Shown piece by piece: positions 54,854-64,000 of a stretch of 64,000 nucleotides of DNA. The DNA is from Poa pratensis (taxonomy: Eukaryota > Streptophyta > Magnoliopsida > Poales > Poaceae), in contig CAMZMU010000048.1 of assembly GCA_947311845.1 (NCBI GenBank), forward strand, positions 19,272,693-19,336,692, read 5' to 3'. The first letter of the stretch is position 1. Every line of letters begins with the position of its first letter. The notes beneath the pieces are model-generated. The model saw only the letters and a program-made list of their open reading frames with translations, was not told the DNA's origin and made no database searches. Both the position numbers and the translations under genes were made by a program.

Positions 54854-55523
54854 TGATGTCTACGCATGATTCTATTCTTGTAGACAGTGTTGGGCCTCCA
54901 AGTGCAGAGGTTTGTAGAACAGCAGCAAGTTTCCCTTAAGTGAATAACCCAAGGTTTATCGAACTCAGGGAGATAGAGGTCAAAGATATCCCTCTCAAGC
55001 AACCCTGCAATTAAGATACAAGAAGTCTCTTGTGTCCCCAACACACCCAATACACTTGTCAGGTGTATAGGTGCACTAGTTCGGCGAAGAGATATTAAAA
55101 TGCAAGTGATATGGATGATTATAAGTGGTAATTGCAATCTGAAATAAAAATGGCAGCAAGCAAACATGTAGCAGAACTGGTTGTAAACGGTGTTTCAATG
55201 CTTGGAAACAAGGCCTAGGGATCATACTTTCACTAGTGGACACTCTCAACAATAATAATATAATTGAATATAAAGATATTTCCTCTTAACTATGCTACTC
55301 TGAATTATTCTCTCGTTGGATAACGAACACCAATCCACTGCGTAGGGCTATAACAGCACACCTTAAAGTCGCATTCCACATCTAGGGAACCCCACACTGT
55401 CAACTTGAGCGCCCTAAATAGTACTAGACAAACACCGCAATTTCATAGAGACATCCAACGCAAATAATAACTCATGATAAGTATTCCTGTAATCTTTAGC
55501 CTAAGAGCCACACACGGTGCGCA
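54854..55523 (-). repeat. 5' LTR of gypsy element D, truncated
   Basis: On the plus strand the LTR edge is TGATGTCTACGCATG, followed by GTTGGGCCTCCAAGTGCAGAGG and CTAGTTCGGCGAAGAGAT. I recall this string from many Pooideae gypsy LTRs. It is cut at 55523 by another LTR. Confidence 0.75.
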
Positions 55524-56652
55524 TGATACGTTTCAAACATATCTATAATTTTTGATGTTCCATGCTTGTTTTATACCAATTGCTACATGTTTTGCATCTA
55601 CTTTATGTCACTTTTATACATTTTTTGGGACTAACCTATTAACAAGATGCCGAAGTGCCAGTTCCTGTTTTCTGCTGTTTTTGTATTCCAGAAAAGCTAG
55701 TCTGGAAATATTCTCGGAATTGGACGAAACTTCACGGGGGATGCTATTTTGCCAGAACACACCTGACGGAGCAAAGGAGCAACAGAGGAGGGCCACCAGG
55801 AGGCCACACGCCACCAGGGCGCGGGCCCCCCTTCTGCCGCGCCCTGGGGTGGTGTGGGCCCCTCGGGGGTCTCCAGCCGCTGCCCTTTCGCCTATTTATT
55901 CCTCCCGAGAAAATAACCCTAAGGGTCTGAGCCAAAATCCACGAAAAGTTCCAGAGACGCCGCCGCCGTCAACCCTAGCTCGGGAGGGTCCAGAACCTCT
56001 TCTCGGCACCCTGCCGGAGAGGGGAATCGTCACCGGAGGCTTCTACATCGCCATGCCTGCCTCCGAAGTGGCGTGAGTAGTTCATCCTTGGACTACGGGT
56101 CCATAGCAGTAGCTAGATGGTTGTCTCTCCAATTTGTGCCATCATGTTTAGATCTTGTGAGCTGCCCTACATGATCAAGATCATATTATTGTAATGCTAC
56201 ATGTTGTGTTTGCTGGGATCCGATGAATATTGAATACTATGTCAAGTTGATTATCAATCTATGCCCTATGTTATTTATGATCTTGCATACTTTCCGTTAA
56301 TAGTAGATGCTTTGGCCAAGTAGATGCTTGTAACTCCAAGAGAGAGTATTTATGCTAGATAGTGGGTTCATGCCTCCATTTAATCTGGGACAGTGACAGA
56401 AAGTTCTAAGGTTGTGGATGTGCTGTTGCCACTAGGGGGAACCTAACGATGCTATCCACGGGCATATGTGTTTGTTTACATTACGCGCTTTACTTAATGC
56501 GATTATCCGTTGCTTGCAACTTAATACCAACGGGGGACTCGGATGACAACCCGGCGGTGGATTATTAGTCATAGATGTTGTTGGATAACGGTCTATGTAT
56601 CTTGTCGTAATGCCCGATTAAATACCATAGTAATCATCATGCCATGTATATG
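55524..56652 (+). repeat. Gypsy LTR (LTR-B), truncated
   Basis: It begins TGATACGTTTCAAACATATC and runs about 1.13 kb, through a GC-rich promoter-like part (55780-56080), to a point where the 3' LTR of element E starts. It is inserted in the LTR of element D, and is itself interrupted by E. It shares its first 230 bp with 51166-51398. Confidence 0.8.
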
Positions 56653-58158
56653 TGATGACCCACAAGTATAGGGGGTGTATCGTAGTACTTTCGATAAATA
56701 AGAGTGTCGAACCCAACGAGGAGCAGAAGGTGTTGACAAGCGGTTTTGATGAAGGATTCACTGTAAATGCTCACAGACAAGTTTTTAGGAGTTTTTGATA
56801 TGACAGATAAATAAAGTACAAGTAAATAAAATGCAGTAGTAATAGTTGCAGCGAGTGGCCCAATCCTTTCTACAGCAAAGGACAAGCCGGTTGTTGTACT
56901 TATAATGACCAAACGTTCTTGAGGACACACGGGAATATTGTCAAGTGCTTTCGCTTCATATAGTTGATTAATCTTCATTGTTTTGATAAGTGTTGTGTGG
57001 GTGAACCTATGCTAATGCACCGCCCTTCCTAGGACTAATACATACTTGTGATTATACCCCTTGCAAGCATCCGCAAATACAAGAAAGTAATTAAGTTAAA
57101 CTAACCACAGCCTTAAACTTTGAGATCCTGCTATCCCTCATGCATCGATATACCAACGGGTGTTCAGGTTTCTGTCACTCCGGCAACCCCACAATTGGCA
57201 AACGAATACACAATGCATTCCCCTAGGCCCATAAAGGTGAAGTATCATGTAGTCGACGTTCACATGACACCACTAGAAGAATAACACCACAACTTAAGCA
57301 TCAAACCATTAAATATTACTCAACATAGTTCACTACTAACATCAAGACTTCTCCCATGTCCTCAAGAACTAAACGAACTACTCACAAGACATCATACGGA
57401 ACATGATCAGAGGTGATATGATGATGAATAACAATCTGAACATAAACCTTAGTCCAATGGTTTCACCCAATAGCATCAATAACAAGAGTAATCAACACCG
57501 GGAGAGTTTCCCCTATGAAATAGACAAGATTCAGCCCTAGATGTTACAACGGAGACGGGGTGCAGCGGCGGTGATGATGGTGTTGGCGGTGGAGATGATG
57601 ATGATGATGATCCCGATGAAGTCCAGCTCGATGACGGTGATGATGGCGACGATTTCCCCCTCCGGGAGGGAATTTCCCCCGGCAGATTTCTTCCTGCAGG
57701 GGAGCTTTTCGCTCTCTGGTGTTTTCCGCCTCGTGGAGGCGGCGGAATATTTCGATGGCCGTCTCCGTGTGTTAGGGTTCGAGGGGGTCAAGTACGCGAA
57801 GGGGGAACGGCTGAGGTGGGCCAGGGCCCCCAAACCACCTGTCGGCGCGGCAGGGGGCCCCACCGCGCCAAGGGTGAGGAGGGCCCACCATGGCCCATCT
57901 CAGCTCCCCTTTTGGCCTCCTCCATCTTCTGGTAAAATAGGAACTTCCATATGTCTCCTTCGATTTATTGATCTTCAGAAATAGTGCATCTCGACGGTGC
58001 TTTTTCCAGCAGAATCCTGACTCCGGTGTCCAATTCTCCATTATTCATCAAACATGCAAAATAGGTAAAATAACATAAGTAACACTTCTAAATATGAAAT
58101 ATATCGATGAATAGCAGTAAATTATGATATAAAATAGTGATGCAAAATGGACGTATCA
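56653..58158 (-). repeat. 3' LTR of gypsy element E
   Basis: On the minus strand it starts TGATACGTCCATTTTGCATC directly after a polypurine tract and ends GTGGGTCATCA, 1506 bp. A GAT-trinucleotide run is at 57574-57612. Confidence 0.88.
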
Positions 58159-58173
58159 ACCCCCCCAAGCTTA
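58159..58173 (-). other. Polypurine tract of gypsy element E
   Basis: The minus strand reads AAGCTTGGGGGGGT, ending one base from the LTR. Confidence 0.85.
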
Positions 58174-59975
58174 GACCTCGCTTGTCCCCAAGCGAAAACT
58201 GAGCTCAGTAAACATGACCACAAGTTTATGGAGCAAAGTGTCGATAAATAAAATACGGACAAGAAGCATCACATTCATTGATACACAAGTCATTCTAGAC
58301 AGCAACTTCCCTTCATATAATCTAACTTGAAATAAGTAAAGGGAACCACGATGAAGTGCATAAAGAGAACCATGATTGGTGAAGGCAAACTTAAACTCTT
58401 GGTCAGAGAACAATTAACAGATCATACTTATCTTTCGAGAAGAGTCTTTATATCAGAGCTTATATAGCAGAACTTACATGCCTTAATCATAACAGTCTCC
58501 TTACAGTCATTGATAACTTTCAAAGTTATATTCATTCGGATAAAAGCTATTGTGCGAAACAAGGAAATGAGAGATATGATTAGAAGTATCAACACATATA
58601 ACTAATTGGATCTCAACAACTCAAATGCTTGCTTGAGATAGAGAGGAATGGGTTTACTGACTCAACAATAATGTAAAAGATAGGCCCTTCGCAGAGGGAA
58701 GCAGGGATTAAATCATGTGCTAGAGCTTTTAAGTTTTGCAAAGCATATAGAGAGTATGAAAATAGTTGTTTGAGCTATGTATGTCGTTGTCAACGAATCG
58801 TAGTAAAGTGAACACTAACCCCTTGTCAACCAGACTTTCAAGAGCGGCTCCCATGAAGGACGTTATCTCTACCAGCAAGGTAGATCATCCCTCTTCTCTT
58901 TTGTTTACACATGTATTTTAGTTTCTTTATAGTTGACACTCCTCCCAACCTTTTGCTTACACAAGCCATGGCTAACCGAATCCTCGGGTGCCTTCCAACA
59001 TTCACATACCATGGAGGAGTGTCTATTTGCAAATTAAGTTGCTTACTGATAAATCAGGGCAAAACATGTGAAGAGAATTATTAATGAAAGTTGTAGTTAA
59101 TTGGGACTGGGCACCCCATTTGCCAGCTCTTTTTGCAAATTGTTGGATAAGCGGTGTATATGCCACTAGTCCATTGGTGAAAGTCTGTTTGACAAAAGTG
59201 CTAGAGAAACTCTACAGAACCCTCATGAGCTAATAAACAGTGACACAAAACTAGGAGTAATAAGTTTTGAATAATTTAAAGGTAGCACATGAAGTATTTA
59301 CTTGGAATGGCGCAAAATACCATATAGTAGGAAGTTATGGTGGACTCGAATGGCAATGGTTTGGCTCAAGGTTTGGATGTATGAGAAGCATTCCCTCTCG
59401 ATACAGGTCTTTGGCTAGCAAGGTTATGTAGCAAGCATAAGAGTTGAGGGATACAAACAATTATACAAGTGATAAGAATAATCATGCAATCTTCCTTAGA
59501 AGCACAAATAGTTTAACTTAAGAATACTAAGCTTATGAGCTACAAAGAAAGAAAGATCATGGAATAATATATTTGCATGCACTCCCTCTCTCTACTTAAG
59601 TCTCAAAGTATTGTCTACTACTGACCAATGCTAAGTTTGCCAAAACCAAAAAGATTAACTTGGTGCTCTAAAAAGTGATCCCTATACTAACAACAAGGTT
59701 ATCAATATGAAAGAGAATTGCAAGCTAAAATAAAGTATGCAGAAAGTAAATGATAAAACTTCTCATTAATATTTCATAACGGCAACTCACACCAAGGGAT
59801 ACATAGATAACCAACTAAAAGAGAGATACTTCCACATTGCAAACCATCATATAAGATAACTTCCCTACTCACGATATGACTTTATGGAAAAGTAAAAGGT
59901 AAAGATAATGATGTGATACCGCGGCACTCCCCCAAGCTTGGAACAAACCAAGGGGATGCCAATACTTATGATGAA
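58174..59975 (-). other. Long untranslated region of gypsy element E
   Basis: 1.8 kb of AT-rich DNA without credible coding sequence, between the extra gene and the polypurine tract. A CCCCCAAGCTTGG block near 59930 resembles the polypurine tract and may be an internal duplicate. Confidence 0.55.
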
Positions 59976-60513
59976 TTACTCCTTCGGTGGTGGTGGTGAA
60001 TTGTTGATAAGCTTATCAACCAGCTCCTTCAGTTCATCAATCTTGTAGGTGAGGGCGCGAATCAGCTCAGAGTTGTGTTCGATGCGATTCATAAACTTGT
60101 CAGACTGCGAGTCCCAACTCTTGGAGTTGTTTCCCCACTCCTCAGCAGCAGAATCCCTCTTTCCTGTATTGTTAGAACGATCTATATTCCAACCACTAGG
60201 CAACTCAGCCTCCGGGATCCTCTCAATTTGATGCTTATGGATAAGAGTATGGAAGGGGTTATTTATGCCTGGGGAAGATGTCCTGGGAGCCAAGAAGCGT
60301 CGTGGAACCTTCCCTCCGGTGCTCATCCGCGCCCTTGCTGGGCTTGAATGGATTTGCCACCACTCCGATGCTTGCAACGGTAGCGCGCGGGTATTCGCGC
60401 GGGTCTTCCTCCACTTCTCCTTCATCTTCGCTCTTGACTTCCTCCTTCAGCTTGGGGTCTTGAGTCTCGTCTTCCAAAGGCTCCTTGCCCTTGTTGTTGT
60501 TGTTGGAGACCAT
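59976..60513 (-). CDS. Extra gene of gypsy element E, downstream of integrase (function unknown)
   Basis: It starts MVSNNNNKGKEPLEDETQD at 60513. A highly acidic region follows (EEVKSEDEGEVEEDP), and after one frame change near 60315 it reads RRFLAPRTSSPGINNPF and SGWNIDRSNNTGKRD. It ends with a helical tail (MNRIEHNSELIRALTYKIDELKELVDKLINN) and a stop near 59976. The tail looks like a coiled coil for oligomerisation. There is no transmembrane segment, so it is not an envelope gene. No known domain is recognised. Confidence 0.55.
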
Positions 60514-60847
60514 GGCGCTTCTAAATCTGAAAACAATATCTGGACAGAAACAGCTCGAAACGAAACACGATGAAAAGGCGAGATACGAACCTCGGGGGTT
60601 CGGGTGAGTATATAGCAAAAAGTTTTACAACATAAGGAAGGTACAGGAGGAAACCTGATCGGAGACGAGCTCCGGGGTGCTCAAACCACCAGGCGGCGCG
60701 GCTGGGGGGCCCACCGCGCCGACCTATGGTTTGGGCACCACGGGTGCCGTCTCCCATCCGGTTCGGTCTCTTATTTTTCCATATTTAATAAAAACGACGA
60801 AAATATCTTCTAGAAAGTTATTCGCGAAACTTTTCTTACCGAAACTG

Positions 60848-61730
60848 TTACCTATTCGAATCGAATTCTGCAGTCCCAGAAAAATGTTCTTCAATGAAAG
60901 TTTCCGGAGTCACCACTTTAATTGTATCAACCTCTTCATTAATAGAATCTCCAGAAATATAATGCTTGAGTCTTTGACCATTTACCACTTGTGTAGAGTT
61001 ATCTTTCAATGAAGCAATTTTTATTGCACCTGAACGATACACCTCCACAATAACAAATGGTCCTTCCCATTTTGAGAGTAACTTTCCTGCAAAAAATCTG
61101 AGACGAGACCTATACAATAGAACTTTCTCACCAACATTAAATTCTCTTTTAAGAATTCTCCTATCATGCCATCTCTTAACTTTTTCTTTAAAGAGTCTAG
61201 CATTTTCATAAGCCTCACTTCTCCATTCATCTAAAGAACTTAAATGCAACAACCTTTTCTCACCGGCAAGTTTAAAATCTCTATTAAGTTCTCTCACTGC
61301 CCAATAAGCTTTGTGTTCTAATTCTAAAGGCAAGTGACAAGCTTTACCATAAACCATTTTATAAGGAGACATGCCCATGGGGTTCTTATAAGCAGTTCTA
61401 TAAGCCCATAAAGCATCATTTAACTTACTAGCCCAATTTTTTCTAGATTTATTAACAGTCTTTTGCAAGATAGATTTAATCTCCCTATTTGACAATTCTA
61501 CTTGTCCACTAGTTTGAGGATGATAGGCTGAAGCAATTCTATGATTAACACCATATTTAGCAAGAGTCTTTCTAAAACCACCATGGATAAAATGAGAACC
61601 TCCATCAGTCATAAGATATCTAGGTACACCAAACCTAGGAAAAATGACATCTTGAAGCATTTTTAAAGAGGTCTCACCATCAGCACTTTTAGTAGGTATA
61701 GCTTCTACCCATTTAGTACATAATCAACAG
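60848..61730 (-). CDS. Integrase catalytic core and C-terminus of gypsy element E
   Basis: It opens with the tail of the D-D-E core: [20 protein letters not shown], then [20 protein letters not shown] with the catalytic Glu, and [19 protein letters not shown]. The C-terminal region has [41 protein letters not shown] and VNGQRLKHY, and ends at 60848. It is continuous with 63038 onwards if the solo LTR between is removed. Confidence 0.88.
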
Positions 61731-61737
61731 CAACAAG

Positions 61738-63037
61738 TGAAAGTGCATCTTCCCTAGATGATGTTTTGGTGTTAGTGATAACACAATTATGTATCTAACA
61801 ATGTATTTTGAGCTTCCAGGGTTTTCTGATATAAGCGTCATCGAATAGAGCTTGCAAAATGGTCTTAACTGTTTTCTGCTCCAGGCAGCGGTAGTACCGC
61901 CAGGAGGGCCGGTAGTACCGCTGCGCTGAGTTTCCTCGCAAGCTCAGCCAGCTACCGCTGGCGGTACCGCTGGAGGTACCGCCGTTTTTCAGCTTCTGTT
62001 TCCATCAGCGGTAGCTCCAGCGGTACTGGAGCGGTAGTACCGCTGGGCAGCGGCAGTACCGCCAGCCCCAGCGGTGGTACCGCTGGGCAGCGGCAGTACC
62101 GCCCGAGGTGCCGCTATTTTCCACCCTCTGTTGCGTTGGGCGGTAGCCGCAGCGGTACCGCAGCGGCAGTACCGCTGGGCAGCGGTGGTACCGCTGCCTC
62201 CAGCGGTAGTACCGCTTTGAAGACAGGCGCGGGCTCCAGAATTTCGAGCCGTTTGAATTGAAGATGAAGAAGGGCAGCGTACTACCGCTGCCCCCAGCGG
62301 TAGTACCGCCGCGGGAATTCTGGCTGTGCAACGGCCACTTTTGGAGGAGCTATTTAAAGGGGTCTTCTTCCCCACTTGAAAACCAAGTTTTCCTATGCTC
62401 TCTCTCCTCCATTGATGAAAGCTTCAACCTACTAAGATCTCCCACTCCAACCACCCAAACCTCTTGATACTTTGTGGAGTGAAGGAGGAGGTCTAGATCT
62501 ACATCTCCACCGAAGGAATTTCAAATCCCTCCACACGGATAGTGTGGAACTTGCATCTTGGGTTGCTTGTAACTCGAGGTGCCTTTGTGAGTCTCGGAGG
62601 AAGTCCGAGGCATTGTTGGGAGGCTTCAACTCATTGTGGAGTTCCCCGACCTTTGTGTACCGGCTTGGTCAACGCCATCAAGGTGACCTCATAGTGAATG
62701 AGCCAAACCCCCACGGGTGAAGCTCACGGAGAATAGAGTGAGCACATCCGTGCTATTGGAGCGCCTAGGTGGCTCCACACTCCTCCAACGTAGACGTACT
62801 TCCCTTGGGAAGGAACTACGGGAAACATCACCGTGTCTCCACTTTGCGGTTACCTCTATCCTTTACTTGTTGCTTCCGCTACTTTGTTTACCTTGCTTGT
62901 ATCACATAGGTTGCTATCACCTAGTGCACATCTAGTCAACCTTGTTATACTTTGCTCAAGCCTTAATTAATCGAAAAAGAATTAAAATTTGGTAGTCGCC
63001 TAATCACCCCCCCTCTAGTCGACATATCGATCTTTCA
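61738..63037. mobile_element. Solo LTR inserted in the integrase gene of element E
   Basis: A 1300-bp unit starts TGAAAGTGCATCTTCC and ends CGATCTTTCA, so the ends are a short inverted repeat TGAAAG/CTTTCA. Both sides carry ACAAG (61733-61737 and 63038-63042), a perfect 5-bp target duplication. No internal region is present, so it is a solo LTR left by recombination. The integrase frame resumes outside it. Confidence 0.92.
61875..62315. repeat. GCGGTACCGC-type palindromic repeat cluster in the solo LTR
   Basis: Some twenty copies of AGCGGTAGTACCGCTGG and its variants occur within 440 bp. Each half is the inverse of the other, so the cluster can form many alternative hairpins. No protein is encoded. 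Confidence 0.85.
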
Positions 63038-63610
63038 ACAAGTATATGAGTATTACCTTGTGAAGAAGGAAAAGGACCCATGAAGTCGAATCCCAACAAT
63101 CAAATGGTTCAATAACAAGAGAATAACTCATAGGCATTTCATTGCGTCTAGAGATATTACCAACCCTTTGACATTCATCACAAGATAAAATAAACTTTCT
63201 TGCATCCTTAAAGAGGGTAGGCCAATAAAAACCTGATTGTAGAACTTTCTGCGCAGTTCTATCTCCAGCGTGATGCCCTCCATAAGCACTTCCATGGCAT
63301 TTCCTCAGTATTTCCTGTTGTTCATATTCAGGAACACATCTTCGCATAATACCATCGACTCCTTCTTTATATAAGTGTGGGTCATCCCAAAAGTAATGCC
63401 GCAAGTCATAAAAGAATTTCCTTCTTTGCTGAGCTGAAAAGGTTGGAGGCAAGTACTTGGAAACAATAAAGTTAGCATAATCAGCATACCAAGGACTATC
63501 TCGCGAACTTACACTTATTGCAGCCAATTGTTCATTTGGAAAGCTATCATTAACAGGAATAGGATCATAAGGAATGCTTTCCAATCTAGACAAATTATCA
63601 GCAACAGGGT
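63015..63610 (-). CDS. Integrase N-terminal zinc-binding region of gypsy element E
   Basis: It continues the polyprotein after RNase [29 protein letters not shown], then the H-H-C-C zinc module ([21 protein letters not shown]... [11 protein letters not shown]) and the start of the catalytic core. Near 63098 the frame breaks just where the conserved WGFDFMGPF block is expected; one missing G restores it. The solo LTR starts shortly after. Confidence 0.86.
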
Positions 63611-64000
63611 TTCAGCACCTTTTCTATCTATGATATGCAAATCAAATTCTTGCAAAAGAAGTACCCATCTAATAAGCCTTGGCTTAGCATCTTTCTTTTC
63701 CATAAGGTATCTAATTGCAGCATGATCAGTATGAATAGTAACTTTCGAATCAACTATGTAGGGTCGAAATTTGTCACAAGCAAAAACTACAGCTAGAAAT
63801 TGTTTTTCAGTAGTGGCATAATTCTTTTGAGCAGAATCAAGAGTTTTACTAGCATAATGAATAACATTTAACTTTTTATCTACTCGCTGCCCAAGAACAG
63901 CGCCTACGGCATAATCACTAGCATCACACATAATTTCAAAAGGTAAATTCCAATCAGGTGGTTCAACTACAGGAGCGGTGATTAAAGCCTTTTTCAAAGT
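63515..64000 (-). CDS. RNase H of gypsy element E (start beyond window)
   Basis: The minus-strand frame enters at [19 protein letters not shown] and shows [43 protein letters not shown] and [11 protein letters not shown], the RNase H connection domain of Ty3/gypsy Pol. After DRKGAE (about 63612) one missing A breaks the frame before [13 protein letters not shown] lies to the right, outside the window. Confidence 0.86.
   Translation of the reverse strand, partial: TLKKALITAPVVEPPDWNLPFEIMCDASDYAVGAVLGQRVDKKLNVIHYASKTLDSAQKNYATTEKQFLAVVFACDKFRPYIVDSKVTIHTDHAAIRYLMEKKDAKPRLIRWVLLLQEFDLHIIDRKGAETLLLIICLDWKAFLMILFLLMIAFQMNNWLQ

Larger units (their letters stand above)
56653..64000 (-). mobile_element. 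Ty3/gypsy element E, 3' part
   Basis: Reading right to left: RNase H, integrase (interrupted by a solo LTR), a small extra gene, a long untranslated region, polypurine tract and 3' LTR. The 5' half is beyond the right window edge. LTR termini and layout resemble large gypsy families of wheat and barley (from memory). Confidence 0.88.

Noticed and set aside
59976..60513. Envelope gene of gypsy element E
   Set aside because: No signal peptide, no transmembrane helix and no cysteine pattern; it is acidic and coiled-coil instead.
61875..62315. CRISPR or tRNA cluster in the GCGGTACCGC region
   Set aside because: The units are degenerate palindromes without constant spacers, and no tRNA cloverleaf is formed.

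Overview
This window is plant nuclear DNA, almost certainly from a grass. It holds intron-rich genes with GC-rich first exons (an XRN-type exoribonuclease, a FRIGIDA-like gene and a MATH-BTB pair) set among nested LTR retrotransposons. Several LTR ends (TGATACGTCTCC..., TGATGACCCACAAG...) and primer-binding sites resemble families I remember from Pooideae (wheat, barley and relatives). That placement is from memory and was not checked against a database.

Layout. 1-16362: two Ty3/gypsy elements of one family in opposite orientations. A complete plus-strand copy (B, 1451-14695; LTRs 489 and 492 bp, almost identical) lies inside the gag gene of a minus-strand copy (A, 1-1450 and 14696-16362). 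Element B has gag-pro-RT-RNaseH-second RNase H-integrase, then an array of polypurine-tract-like repeats, then two genes on the opposite strand. 16363-22219: a decayed plus-strand Ty1/copia element (C1) whose 5' LTR was cut by element A. 22390-31945, all minus strand: a duplicated 3' end of a FRIGIDA-like gene, an intact MATH-BTB gene, a broken MATH-BTB copy, and the FRIGIDA-like gene itself (3 exons). 33202-43816: a 22-exon minus-strand gene for a nuclear-type 5'-3' exoribonuclease (XRN2/XRN3-like). Its introns hold a 1.23-kb terminal-inverted-repeat element and a local tandem duplication. 46381-49108: half of a second copia element (C2, minus). 49109-51165: part of a CACTA (En/Spm) transposon. 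51166-56652: gypsy LTR remnants and a gag gene (D, minus). 56653-64000: the 3' part of another minus-strand gypsy element (E), whose integrase is interrupted by a 1.3-kb solo LTR with a clear ACAAG target-site duplication.

Three cellular loci look functional or nearly so. MATH-BTB proteins normally serve as CUL3 ubiquitin-ligase adaptors, FRIGIDA-like proteins act in flowering-related transcription complexes, and XRN2/3 degrade uncapped nuclear RNA. Nothing suggests the three work together; they are neighbours.

Two points affect interpretation. First, many single-base frameshifts fall at short homopolymers or GC runs in otherwise good reading frames, including the near-identical LTR pair, FRIGIDA-like exon 1 and XRN exon 2. 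This pattern fits sequencing or assembly indels better than biological decay. Second, both element families at the left place the gag start codon inside the LTR. In the copia family this comes with an intron-like segment that stays open in frame in two diverged copies and would encode a strongly hydrophobic stretch.
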